35,078 nucleotides of DNA from Pseudomonas sp. R-28-1W-6. Its GTDB lineage: Bacteria; Pseudomonadota; Gammaproteobacteria; Pseudomonadales; Pseudomonadaceae. Positions 16,724 through 24,590 of this stretch are shown here, piece after piece (the stretch's first letter is position 1; each line of letters opens with the position of its first letter). Under the pieces are notes generated by a model, which had not been told where the DNA came from, ran no database searches, and saw nothing but the letters and a program-made list of their open reading frames with translations. The DNA lies in NCBI RefSeq assembly GCF_009799925.1, contig NZ_WELK01000018.1, positions 1-35,078 on the forward strand. Reading direction: 5' to 3'. Made by a program: the position numbers and the translations under genes.

Positions 16724-18139
16724 TCAGCGTCCGCTCGGGGCGATGAACATGCTCTGGGTCTGCGCGCGCTCGCCTTCATCGGCCAGGTTGCTGACGGCGA
16801 AGCTCACCGTCTGGGTGGTGCCGGCCGCCTGCCCGGCGAGCTGCACCAGGGTCACCGGCACGTCGAGGATTTCCCCCGGGGCCAGCAGCAGTTGCGCGGG
16901 CGCATCCAGGCGCAGGCCGGGGCTGTCGACCAGGGCCAGGCGGTAGCGCTGGGCCTGCTGGGTCTTGTTGATGACCTTGAGGCGGTAGGTGTTCTCGATC
17001 TGCCCGGCGGCGTTCTCGCGGTACATGCTGCGGTCCTTGGCGGCGTCGATGGACACCAGCGAGCGGGCCTGCAGGGCCCAGGCGAAGGCGCCGATCATCA
17101 GCGTCAGGGCCACGCCATAGCCGACCAGGCGCGGGCGCAGCCAGTGGGTCCGGCCGCCCTGCAGCTCGCGCTCGGAACGGTAGCCGACCAGGCCCTTGGC
17201 ATAGCCCATCTTGTCCATGATCGAGTCGCAGGCGTCGATGCAGGCGGCGCAGCCGATGCAGTCGATCTGCAGGCCGTCGCGGATGTCGATGCCGGTCGGG
17301 CAGACCTGTACGCACATCTGGCAGTCGATGCAGTCGCCGAGGCCCTCGGCCTGGTAGTCGCTGCCCTTCTTGCGCGGGCCACGGCCTTCGCCGCGGCCGG
17401 CGTCGTAGGCGACCAGCAGGGTGTCCTGGTCGAACATGGCGCTCTGGAAGCGCGAGTAGGGGCACATGTGCACGCAGACCTTCTCGCGCAGCCAGCCGGC
17501 GTTGAGGTAGGTGGCGGCGGTGAAGAACAGCACCCAGAACAGTGTGGCGCCGTCCAGTTGCAGGCTGAACAGCTCCGCGCTCAGCTCGCGGATCGGCGTG
17601 AAGTAGCCGATAAAAGTCAGCGCGGTGAGCAGGCTGACCGCCAGCCAGATGGTGTGCTTGGCCGTGCGCCGTGCCAGTTTGCCCAGCGACCAGGGCGCGG
17701 CATCCAGCTTGACCCGCTGGTGGCGTTCGCCCTCGGTGACTTTCTCCGCCCACATGAACACCCAGGTCCACACGCTCTGCGGGCAGGTGTAGCCGCACCA
17801 GATGCGCCCGGCCACCACCGTGGCGGTGAACAGGCCGAAGGCGGCGATGATCAGCAGCGCCGAGAGCAGGATGAAGTCCTGCGGCCAGAAGGTCGCGCCG
17901 AAGATGTAGTAGCGGTGCTCGGCCAGGTTCCACAGCACGGCCTGGCGCCCGTCCCAGTCGAGCCAGGCGGTGCCGAAGAAGATCAGGAACAACAGGCCGG
18001 CACCGTACAGGCGCAGATTGCGGAAACGGCCGCTGAAACTGCGGGTATGGATCGGCCCGCCGGCCTGGGACGGCGTCAGCCGCACAGGCTGGCTGACGTC
18101 GATGGATTCCACGATCCGCGCGGGGATGCGCTCGCTCAT
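16724..18139 (-). CDS. ccoG: Cytochrome c oxidase accessory protein CcoG (RdxA/FixG)
   Basis: The protein has 471 residues. It has about five membrane spans and two ferredoxin-type clusters, CIDCQMCVQVCPTGID and CIGCAACIDACDSIMD, plus the membrane-associated Cys motifs WCGYTCPQSVW and CVHMCPYSRFQS. An Ig-like FixG C-terminal domain follows (YRLKVINKTQQAQRYRLALV). The family reduces Cu(II) for the cbb3 oxidase copper centre. The start MSERIPAR at 18139 has GAGG upstream; an in-frame start at 18175 lacks support. No ccoNOP or ccoHIS genes are in the window, so this is an orphan copy next to the MpaR-like regulator. About 200 bp separate it from the LysR stop; I see no convincing FNR box there. 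Confidence 0.94.
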   Translation of the reverse strand: MSERIPARIVESIDVSQPVRLTPSQAGGPIHTRSFSGRFRNLRLYGAGLLFLIFFGTAWLDWDGRQAVLWNLAEHRYYIFGATFWPQDFILLSALLIIAAFGLFTATVVAGRIWCGYTCPQSVWTWVFMWAEKVTEGERHQRVKLDAAPWSLGKLARRTAKHTIWLAVSLLTALTFIGYFTPIRELSAELFSLQLDGATLFWVLFFTAATYLNAGWLREKVCVHMCPYSRFQSAMFDQDTLLVAYDAGRGEGRGPRKKGSDYQAEGLGDCIDCQMCVQVCPTGIDIRDGLQIDCIGCAACIDACDSIMDKMGYAKGLVGYRSERELQGGRTHWLRPRLVGYGVALTLMIGAFAWALQARSLVSIDAAKDRSMYRENAAGQIENTYRLKVINKTQQAQRYRLALVDSPGLRLDAPAQLLLAPGEILDVPVTLVQLAGQAAGTTQTVSFAVSNLADEGERAQTQSMFIAPSGR

Positions 18140-18340
18140 GACAGATGCCTCATCAAGCTTTTCAAGATGCGGCAATGGTCGGCGCGTCGGCCCTTACATA
18201 ACAGATTCAGGTTGATGAATAAAAAGCGGATCAGATGGCGCCGCCAGCCGTCTTGCCCTGGTTTCATGAGCAATGCATGACCTGCCCAGGGCTTTGGATC
18301 GGTGCGCCCCTGTGCCAGCTGCCGCAAGGGCGGGTGCCGG

Positions 18341-19240
18341 CTAACCCGGGCTGGTTCTTTCATCCATCAGGTAGGTGACCAGTTGGCGGGCGTGGGAGGA
18401 GAGGGCGTCCCAGGTCTGCAGGCAAATCCGCAATTCCCTGGTTGCCCAGGTGTCTTTCAGTGCCACCACCGTCACCGGCAGTTCCTGCGCGAGGCGGGTT
18501 GCCGCGGCTTCCGGCAGCATGGCCACGCCAGCCTTCTGGGCAACCAGCTGGGCGATGGCGTCGAAGCTTGGCGCCCGCACGCGCACCTTCAGCGGCATGG
18601 CATTGCGCAACGCCATGCTTTCGATGAAGCGCTGCATGGCGCGTTCGGCGGGGAGGCAGACGAAGGGGAAACTGAGGGCGTCGCGCAGATGGGTAGGCTG
18701 CGGGCCGGCCAGCGAGTGGTCCCGTGGCACCAGCAGCACCAGTTTGTCATCGCGAAAGGGCAGTGACAGCAGGCCGCCGGTGGGTAGGTTGCCGTCGTAC
18801 ACTCCGATGTCTATTTCGCCTTCCTGCACGGCGCGCAAAACGTCCTTGCTGTTCTGCTCGGTCAATTGCAGATCGACCTCGGGATAGTCGGCCAGGAAGG
18901 GGCCGAGTGCGGCAGGCAGAAAGGTGCTGTTGGCAACCGTGGAGGCGGCCAGGCGCAAGGTGATGCGCCTCTCGCCGTTCAGTTCATCCAGGGTGTCCTT
19001 GAGCTGCCGGGCTTCTTGCAGCACCCGTTGGCTGGCCTCCAGCACCAGGCGCCCAGCGGGGGTCAGGCTCATGCCATCGCTGTGGCGAGCGAACAGCGCC
19101 AGGCCGCAGCGCTCCTCGAACAGCCTCAGGCGATTGCTGGCCGCCGACAGCGCCACTGGAACCGTGGCGGCGGCTTTGCTCAGGCTGCCGGTGGTGGCGA
19201 TCGCCGTGATCAAGCGCAGGTCAGCCAGATCGAAGTGCAT
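18341..19240 (-). CDS. LysR family transcriptional regulator
   Basis: The protein has 299 residues. The N-terminal winged helix is clear (FDLADLRLITAIATTGSLSK, then ALSAASNRLRLFEERCGLAL and LTPAGRLVLEASQRVL). The periplasmic-binding-type effector domain follows (LRLAASTVANSTFLPAALGP, DIGVYDGN). AGAGAAAG precedes the ATG. It is divergent from the EamA transporter gene with about 104 bp between starts, the classical LysR arrangement, so that transporter is its likely target. The effector is unknown. Confidence 0.92.
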   Translation of the reverse strand: MHFDLADLRLITAIATTGSLSKAAATVPVALSAASNRLRLFEERCGLALFARHSDGMSLTPAGRLVLEASQRVLQEARQLKDTLDELNGERRITLRLAASTVANSTFLPAALGPFLADYPEVDLQLTEQNSKDVLRAVQEGEIDIGVYDGNLPTGGLLSLPFRDDKLVLLVPRDHSLAGPQPTHLRDALSFPFVCLPAERAMQRFIESMALRNAMPLKVRVRAPSFDAIAQLVAQKAGVAMLPEAAATRLAQELPVTVVALKDTWATRELRICLQTWDALSSHARQLVTYLMDERTSPG

Positions 19241-19344
19241 GGGCTTTCTCTTTTGGCGAAGGCTGGCTTCTTAAAAATGAGATTCTAGCTGCTTTGCCTT
19301 CTCTTTAAAGTAAGGAATGTTGATGTCTTGCACGGGCCAATCCC
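19241..19344. promoter_or_regulatory. Divergent LysR / EamA-transporter control region
   Basis: This 104-bp gap is visibly AT-richer than its surroundings (CTTAAAAATGAGATTCTAG and CTTCTCTTTAAAGTAAGG) and must hold both start sites. A LysR box could not be fixed with confidence. AAGGA at 19312-19316 is followed by an ATG at 19317 that is out of frame with the transporter, so translation initiation of the transporter is not obvious. Confidence 0.4.
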
Positions 19345-20379
19345 ATGAACGTTCTGCTTTCCCTGTATCGGCGCAGCCTGGGCAATGGCGTTCTTTTTGC
19401 CGTGCTCTGCGCCTCGGGTTTCAGCCTGAAGGCCATTTTCGTCAAGCTGTCGTATGCCGCCGCGCCAGTGGATGCGATCACGCTGCTGGCCATGCGCATG
19501 GGCCTGGCGCTGCCGCTGTTTCTCTGGCTCATCTGGCTGAGCCGGGGGCAACAACAGTCGCCACTCGCGCCGAGAGATGGGGTACGCATCCTGCTGCTGG
19601 GGTTGTTCGGCTATTACCTGTCCAGCCTGTTTGATTTCTATGGCCTGCAGTACATCAGTGCGGGCCTGGAGCGGCTGATCCTGTTTACCTACCCCACGCT
19701 GGTTCTGTTGCTGCAGATGGCCGTCACCCGGGAACGGCCAACCCCGCGCATGCTGGTGGCCATGGCGCTGTGCTTCGTCGGGCTGGGCATCGCCCTGGTG
19801 CATGATGTCAGGGTGGACAGCGCCAATGGCCAGATCCTGTTGGGTGCCGCCTGGGTGTTCGCCAGTGCGGTGACCTACGCGCTGTACTACATGGGCACCG
19901 GCGTGATGGTGCAGCGGGTCGGCTCGATGCGCCTGGCCGGGCTGGCCGGAGGCGCCTCGTCGGTGATGGTGCTGATCCACTACGGCATGACCACGGATTT
20001 GCAGCAGCTGGCCGCGCTGCCGGCTACGGTGTGGTTGTACGGCGCGCTGATGGCGCTGTTTTCCACCGTGCTGCCGATCTACTGGATGGCGCTGGCCATT
20101 CAGCGCATGGGTGCGACGCACACGGCGGCCTTCGGCAACCTGGGGCCGGTACTGACGATCTTCGCCTCGTGGCTGCTGCTCAACGAAGCCATCTCGGTTT
20201 ACCAGTTGGCTGGCCTGGCGTTGGTGCTCTTCGGCGTGTCCAGGTTGTCCGCCGCCAAGGTCGAGGCACCCGAGGTCGCGCCGATCAAGGCTGCCTGCAC
20301 GGGCCAACTGCCTGGTCAGCATCTGCTTGCGCCGATGCTGGGGCGATCGTCGAGGACAGGCTCCCAGCCCACCGATTGA
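19345..20379 (+). CDS. EamA/DMT superfamily transporter
   Basis: The protein has 344 residues, about ten membrane spans and two EamA repeats. The first repeat includes SGFSLKAIFVKLSYAAAPVD and LLLGLFGYYLSSLFDFYGLQ. The second includes MALFSTVLPIYWMALAIQRM, GATHTAAFGNLGPVLTIFAS and LLNEAISVYQLAGLALVLFG. The family moves metabolites across the inner membrane and commonly acts in export. The first ATG in frame is 19345, and no good ribosome site precedes it. The LysR gene is divergent. The last ~40 residues (after the tenth span) are polar and unusually long. Confidence 0.92.
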   Translation: MNVLLSLYRRSLGNGVLFAVLCASGFSLKAIFVKLSYAAAPVDAITLLAMRMGLALPLFLWLIWLSRGQQQSPLAPRDGVRILLLGLFGYYLSSLFDFYGLQYISAGLERLILFTYPTLVLLLQMAVTRERPTPRMLVAMALCFVGLGIALVHDVRVDSANGQILLGAAWVFASAVTYALYYMGTGVMVQRVGSMRLAGLAGGASSVMVLIHYGMTTDLQQLAALPATVWLYGALMALFSTVLPIYWMALAIQRMGATHTAAFGNLGPVLTIFASWLLLNEAISVYQLAGLALVLFGVSRLSAAKVEAPEVAPIKAACTGQLPGQHLLAPMLGRSSRTGSQPTD

Positions 20380-20399
20380 GTGCTGTGGCTGCAGTACTC
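20378..20399 (+). terminator. Hairpin at the transporter stop codon, weak terminator candidate
   Basis: GAGTGCTG (20378-20385) pairs with CAGTACTC (20392-20399) with one G-U wobble around a six-base loop, starting within the stop codon. No T-run follows, so termination strength is doubtful. Confidence 0.25.
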
Positions 20400-20441
20400 C
20401 ACCTCGTCTGCTTCCCCCTTCTGCTTGGATGAGTAGAGACG

Positions 20442-20537
20442 ATGTTTGAGCGTCTTTTTGTCTATGGAACGCTTGGGCCGGGTCGCCCGAATGAGGCTGT
20501 CCTGTCGAAAATTGGCGGCGCCTGGGCGCCGGCCTAG
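20442..20537 (+). pseudogene. N-terminal fragment of a gamma-glutamylcyclotransferase/AIG2-like protein
   Basis: The first 31 codons read MFERLFVYGTLGPGRPNEAV followed by an LSKIGG stretch and then an in-frame TAG. The VYGTLGPGRPN motif is the substrate-binding loop at the start of the AIG2/GGCT fold, whose members run ~110-150 residues. Everything after the loop is missing. The following DNA is instead coding-like on the opposite strand, so a rearrangement breakpoint lies near 20530-20540. Confidence 0.6.
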
Positions 20538-20801
20538 CTCAGGGGCAATCTGGTCCAGGCCGGCTGGGGCGCAGAGCGGAATCAGCGCCTCCTCGAACAA
20601 CTTCAGGCCGGTCGGGTCGCTGGAAGGCTCGACGACCTCGGTCGCCACCGTCTCGCTGGGCTGGGACGTGTCCGGGTCGCGCCGGTAGAAATCGGTCAGA
20701 TTCGCCGGCAGCCAGCGCACCGCCAGCGACACGTGCAGACGGATGCGCAGCCGCTGCCGGTCGAGATCCGCCAGTGGCCCGTTGCTTTTGGATGAGTCCA
20801 A
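20530..20801 (-). pseudogene. Unrecognised reverse-strand coding fragment
   Basis: The minus-strand frame from about 20801 to 20535 reads LADLDRQRLRIRLHVSLAVR, then a WLPANLTDFYRRDP segment and ends near QIAPELG where the AIG2 fragment begins. Third codon positions are strongly G/C, which argues for genuine coding history. Below ~20535 the frame continues only as antisense of the AIG2 fragment. I do not recognise the family. It is bounded by non-matching DNA on both sides and is probably a rearranged gene fragment. Confidence 0.35.
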
Positions 20802-20851
20802 AGCCCGTTGTGGTCGGCGGCTACTGCCAACAGTGGCTGCTCGGCGCGCGG

Positions 20852-21349
20852 CTAAATTTGGGCGCTTGAGCTGCTGCGAGCGTACTTCTTCTGCAGGATC
20901 ATCGAGGCTTCGTTGTAGGCAGTCTGGAATGCGTCGCCGCCGACCCAGCTCACTGCCGTGTCTTCGTCTTCATCGTGGAAGATCCCGCGATAGGCGATCA
21001 GCAGGCCCATCATGAAGTCGATGGCCGCGTCTTCCGCTTCCTCGGCGACCACCAGCTCCAGCACCGGGTACTGCAGGAACACCAGGCACATCGCCAGCAG
21101 GCTGATGCCTTCGCCGACTTTCATCGCCTGGAACAAATCGTCGAAGTGCGCCGGGTCGAATCCATTCTCTTCGATGTCCTTGAAGTCGAAGGTGCTCAGG
21201 TCGATTTCGACATCATCGAATGGCTCGTTGACCAGCGGATTGGCCAGCAGCGGATGTACGACATTGGCCTTGGCTTTGCCCGCACGGTTCTGCTTGGCCT
21301 TGGCTTTGGCCCGCTGGGCACGTTTTTGCTGTTTATCCGGGGAGGCCAT
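20852..21349 (-). CDS. Conserved-looking acidic Pseudomonas protein of unknown function
   Basis: The protein has 165 residues. A very basic N-terminus (MASPDKQQKRAQRAKAKAKQ) is followed by an acidic, Phe/Asp-rich body (FDDVEIDLSTFDFKDIEENG) and a hydrophobic helical centre (LLAMCLVFLQYPVLELVVAE). The frame can start at 21385, but MASPDKQQ at 21349 has AAGGA about 10 bases upstream and begins the basic motif, so I prefer it. I cannot name a family. The basic head could contact nucleic acid, but that is speculation. The gene is intact amid fragmented neighbours and is divergent from the AraC gene. Confidence 0.75.
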   Translation of the reverse strand: MASPDKQQKRAQRAKAKAKQNRAGKAKANVVHPLLANPLVNEPFDDVEIDLSTFDFKDIEENGFDPAHFDDLFQAMKVGEGISLLAMCLVFLQYPVLELVVAEEAEDAAIDFMMGLLIAYRGIFHDEDEDTAVSWVGGDAFQTAYNEASMILQKKYARSSSSAQI

Positions 21350-21625
21350 GGCGGCGAGTTCCTTGTACGGGGCAGCCATGTTCATGGCCTAGGGTCATCG
21401 GGCACAAATTGTATTCAGTCTTGCCTAGGTTCGTCGGCCAAGGGGGTATATTTTTCGTGCTCCAGTCCTTTGCTTTTGGCCAGAAGCTGCCGGTCGCGAC
21501 AGGCAATTACCGGCCCAAAGAGGGCTGTCACCTGGTTTGCCGCACTGGATGGCATGTACTTCTGGACTGTTTTGCGTTGCATCCGGCAACCAATTGCCTG
21601 CTCGGGCTATTGGGGGAGGAAAGGC

Positions 21626-22585
21626 ATGAGCCGCCTTATTTGTGCCGATTTCGATGAGTTCGAAGAAGCCCTGTATGGGGTTGAAGGACGCTATGTGCTG
21701 CGTTCACGGCAGCAGCGCGACTGGCGTTTGCGCGTGGTCGAGCTGGGCGGCGTGGCCCTGATGTTCGGCCGAGAGGGCGCCGGCACTGTCTACAGCGGCG
21801 TAGGCCTACCAGGCTTCTTCAATATCTTTCTGCCCCTGAGCCGGCATGAGTGCACCGTGTTGGGTGGCCGGCGCATGGATCGGCAGTTGATCGGCTGGAT
21901 GGTGCCCGAGGCAATGTTCCATATCGACGCCAGCCAACCGGCAAGCTGGATGACGGTGGCCATGTCTTGCGAACTGGTGCTGCGTTGGGCACAGCAGCAC
22001 GAGGACGAGTTCGACGCGTCGATCCTTTCGCGCAATCTGCTCTGTCTGGCCCAGCAGGACCTGGCCGCGCTGGTCTGGCTGGCGCTGCGCCTGTTGCGCA
22101 TCGATCATTGCGCCCCGCAGGAGCTGCATGCCCCGGCGGCCGAGTGTGCGGCGCGCGACGAGCTGATGGACCGGGTGTTCCGCAGCCTGTTGCCGGTGAT
22201 GCCGGCACAACCCGCTGCTGCTGGTCGGCAGAACCACCAGCTGATACTGCGCCGCGCTCTGGAACTGCTCGACGCCATGCCGGATACCCCGCTGCACCTG
22301 GCTGACCTGTGCCTGGCCTGCAACACCTCGGAGCGCACGCTGCGCAACCTGTTCGCCCGCTACCTGGGCATGAGTCCGCACCGCTATCTGATGCAGCATC
22401 GCCTGCACGCGATGCGCCGTGCCATTCTGCGCGCGGCGGCGGGCGAGACCATCACCGATATCTGCGCGCGCTTCGGCGTGTGGGACTTCGGCCGCTTCGC
22501 CGGTCTGTACCGGCGCTACTTCGGTGAACTGCCGTCGCAGTCGCTGCGCAGCCGGCGCTCGCTGCCGCCGCTTAGCCAGGGCTGA
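21626..22585 (+). CDS. AraC family transcriptional regulator
   Basis: The protein has 319 residues. The C-terminal two-helix-turn-helix DNA-binding domain is clear: LHLADLCLACNTSERTLRNL, then YLGMSPHRYLMQHRLHAMRR and ITDICARFGVWDFGRFAGLY. The N-terminal ~200 residues are of the type seen in AraC-family regulators with an AraC-ligand-like domain. The open frame extends far upstream, but the ATG at 21626 has GGAGGAAAGG and begins the recognisable protein. Its 3' end overlaps by 14 bp the stop of a second, convergent AraC-type gene. The regulon is unknown; the hydrolase genes downstream are candidates. Confidence 0.9.
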   Translation: MSRLICADFDEFEEALYGVEGRYVLRSRQQRDWRLRVVELGGVALMFGREGAGTVYSGVGLPGFFNIFLPLSRHECTVLGGRRMDRQLIGWMVPEAMFHIDASQPASWMTVAMSCELVLRWAQQHEDEFDASILSRNLLCLAQQDLAALVWLALRLLRIDHCAPQELHAPAAECAARDELMDRVFRSLLPVMPAQPAAAGRQNHQLILRRALELLDAMPDTPLHLADLCLACNTSERTLRNLFARYLGMSPHRYLMQHRLHAMRRAILRAAAGETITDICARFGVWDFGRFAGLYRRYFGELPSQSLRSRRSLPPLSQG

Positions 22586-22955
22586 CGCCGCGCAGCAGAG
22601 TGGCGTTGGGATACTCGCCGAACAGTGCGTGGTAGTCCGCCGCCATGCGCCCGCAATCGGTGTAGCCGAAGCGTCGGGCGATCTCCGTGACGCTGGCCTG
22701 ATGCTGATCGGCGACTGCCAGGGCGGCACGTAGCAGGTGCATGCGGCGCAGGCGCAGATAACGTGCCGGCGGCATGCCCAGAGTCGCGACGAAGGCGCTG
22801 CGCAGGGTGCGTTCGCTGACCCCGATCGCGCGACACAGCTCGGCCAGGCGCGGCGTGCGCCCGCAGCCGAACGGCAACGCCTCCAGCACCTGCTTCAGCA
22901 GGCACTCGTAGGCGGCCTGGCGGGCGCGTTTGCGCGGCGTGATTGGCGGTGGCAT
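22572..22955 (-). CDS. AraC-type DNA-binding domain only (truncated regulator)
   Basis: The 127-residue frame starts MPPPITPRKRARQAAYECLL and contains just the AraC HTH pair: LAELCRAIGVSERTLRSAFV, LGMPPARYLRLRRMHLLRAA and VTEIARRFGYTDCGRMAADY. AraC members are normally ~300 residues, so the ligand-binding half is missing. A GTG at 23006 could extend it 17 codons. The ATG at 22955 has AGGA upstream. It may be a pseudogene remnant or a functional mini-regulator. A strong inverted repeat begins 2 bp beyond the GTG. Confidence 0.65.
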   Translation of the reverse strand: MPPPITPRKRARQAAYECLLKQVLEALPFGCGRTPRLAELCRAIGVSERTLRSAFVATLGMPPARYLRLRRMHLLRAALAVADQHQASVTEIARRFGYTDCGRMAADYHALFGEYPNATLLRGVSPG

Positions 22956-23007
22956 GGCGGTGTCCTGGCCAAGGGCGGCGCTTACAAGCTGCGCCGAGAC
23001 GGGCACC

Positions 23008-23069
23008 GCGGCTACGTAAAACAGGCAAGTCCTCGCCGCCGGGCATTTTTGCCGATTTTACGTAGCCGC
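23008..23069. promoter_or_regulatory. Long near-perfect inverted repeat, candidate operator
   Basis: GCGGCTACGTAAAA (23008-23021) is exactly the reverse complement of 23056-23069. Inside it GGCAA (23024-23028) is mirrored by TTGCC (23049-23053), leaving only two unpaired bases in each arm. It lies between the truncated AraC gene and the SMP-30-like pseudogene, which are divergent. It could be an operator for two dimers, an RNA hairpin, or a mobile-element scar. The central ACGTAAAA/TTTTACGT arms favour a protein-binding site. Confidence 0.45.
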
Positions 23070-23184
23070 CTGCTACCGCGTGCAGCGAGCATCGACACAT
23101 CGCTCGCCATCCGCTGCCCTGGCATTCGGCGCCCTGACGAGCCCCCGAAAGCGCTCGACCCAGGTCGGCGCGAGTGGAGGCCAT

Positions 23185-23472
23185 ATGAGGCTGTCGACGT
23201 GTCGCAGGGACATCCTGAGCCCACTTCTGGCTGTGACTGCCGCTGGTGTGCGGGCCGAGGCGCAGGGCCCGCGACTGGTCGAGGTCGAGCCGTTCGTCGA
23301 GTTGCCCGCCGGTGTGCGCTACCCGGAAGGGCTCGCCGCCAATCCGGGCAATGGCGAAATCTACGTGTCCGACTCCTTCCAGGGCGCGCTGTATCGCACG
23401 GCCTGCAGTGTCCCGCCCGCAGCGTGGTGCAGGGCGAGTGGCTGCCGGTCCGCAACCTGGCCCTGCCGCTGA
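23185..23472 (+). pseudogene. SMP-30/gluconolactonase-like fragment
   Basis: GTGGAGG precedes an ATG at 23185. The frame gives a possible signal peptide and then VEPFVELPAGVRYPEGLAAN followed by GNGEIYVSD and QGALYR, matching the first blade of SMP-30/LRE-like beta-propellers. After about 23405 the frame becomes nonsense and stops at 23472, whereas family members are ~300 residues. No continuation was recognised in other frames before the next gene at 23559. The remainder was probably deleted. Confidence 0.55.
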
Positions 23473-23558
23473 CCCCGCCCAGGGCGATGAGCGGGTAAGC
23501 ACCTGGAACCTGATGCGCGTGCGCTTGCCGCCGTCGCCGACCAGAGGAGAGTCTGCCA

Positions 23559-24545
23559 ATGCCACAACACCCTGAACCACCACTGAACCACAGCCGCCGT
23601 CACCTGCTGCTCGGCTCCGCCGCGCTGGCCACGGCGCTGCTGTTACCTCTGGGCGGTTGCACGCGCGGCAGTAGCCCCACGGCAAGCCGTTCGCAACCCG
23701 AGAATGGAGAGCGCAAGACCATGGGCACTATCACCACTCGCGATGGCACCGAGATCTATTACAAGGACTGGGGCAGCGGTCCTGTTGTGGTGCTCAGCCA
23801 CGGCTGGCCGCTCAACTCCGATAGTTGGGAGGCGCAGATGATGTTTCTCGCCAGCAACGGCTATCGGGTGATTGCCCACGATCGCCGCGGTCACGGTCGC
23901 TCCAGCCAGCCCTGGAGCGGCAACGAGATGAACACCTACGCCGACGATCTCGCCCAGTTGCTCGATCAGCTGGACGTACGCGGTGCCGCGCTGTTCGGCT
24001 TCTCCACCGGCGGCGGCGAGGTGGCGCGCTATATCGGCCGCCACGGCACCGCACGGGTGGCCAAGGCCGGGTTGATCGCGGCGGTGCCGCCGCTGATGGT
24101 GCAGACCGAGGCCAATCCCGGCGGGCTGCCGCTTGCCGTGTTCGACGGCATCCGCGCTGCCTCGCTGGCCGATCGCTCGCAGCTGTACCGCGACGTCGCC
24201 AGCGGCCCTTTTTTTGGCTACAACCGCCCCGGCGCCAAGGCCTCCCAGGGGGTGATCGACGCCTTCTGGATGCAGGGCATGATGGCCGGGCACAAGAACG
24301 CCTACGACTGCATCAAGGCCTTCTCCGAAACCGACTTCACCGAAGACCTGAAGAAATTCTCCATCCCCACGCTGATCCTGCACGGCGACGACGACCAGAT
24401 CGTCCCGGTGGATGCCGCCGCGCGCGCCTCGGCCAGGCTGGTGCCGCACGCCAAACTGGTGATCTACCGCGGCGCCCCGCACGGCATCACCGATACCCAC
24501 AAACAACAGCTGGGCGCCGACATGCTGGCCTTTCTGCGCAGCTGA
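23559..24545 (+). CDS. Alpha/beta hydrolase, non-heme chloroperoxidase-like, with Tat/lipoprotein-like leader
   Basis: The protein has 328 residues. The core from residue 55 (MGTITTRDGTEIYYKDWGSG) matches cofactor-free chloroperoxidase/esterase enzymes. It has the oxyanion segment SHGWPL, nucleophile Ser149 in FGFSTGGGE, the acid in LHGDDDQIVP and the His in YRGAPHGI. Ahead of it lies HSRRHLLLGSAALATALLLP ending in LGGC34, i.e. a twin-arginine and a lipobox. AGAGGAGAG precedes the ATG at 23559. A second in-frame ATG at 23721, with GGAGAG upstream, would give the cytoplasmic form. Exported versus cytosolic location is therefore the main uncertainty. An isochorismatase-type gene follows 45 bp later. 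Confidence 0.9.
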   Translation: MPQHPEPPLNHSRRHLLLGSAALATALLLPLGGCTRGSSPTASRSQPENGERKTMGTITTRDGTEIYYKDWGSGPVVVLSHGWPLNSDSWEAQMMFLASNGYRVIAHDRRGHGRSSQPWSGNEMNTYADDLAQLLDQLDVRGAALFGFSTGGGEVARYIGRHGTARVAKAGLIAAVPPLMVQTEANPGGLPLAVFDGIRAASLADRSQLYRDVASGPFFGYNRPGAKASQGVIDAFWMQGMMAGHKNAYDCIKAFSETDFTEDLKKFSIPTLILHGDDDQIVPVDAAARASARLVPHAKLVIYRGAPHGITDTHKQQLGADMLAFLRS

Positions 24546-24590
24546 GCGGCCGGTGGCAGCGTTGTTAACACTTATTGAGAGGACCGGCAC

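Noticed and set aside
15033..16946. Plus-strand 637-residue open frame
   Set aside because: It lies antisense to the MocR gene, whose PLP motifs and start are unambiguous.
19317..19634. Plus-strand 105-residue ORF with AAGGA ahead of its ATG
   Set aside because: It overlaps the EamA gene in another frame and shows no motif, whereas the EamA frame has clear membrane repeats. The ribosome site may instead help translation of the transporter.
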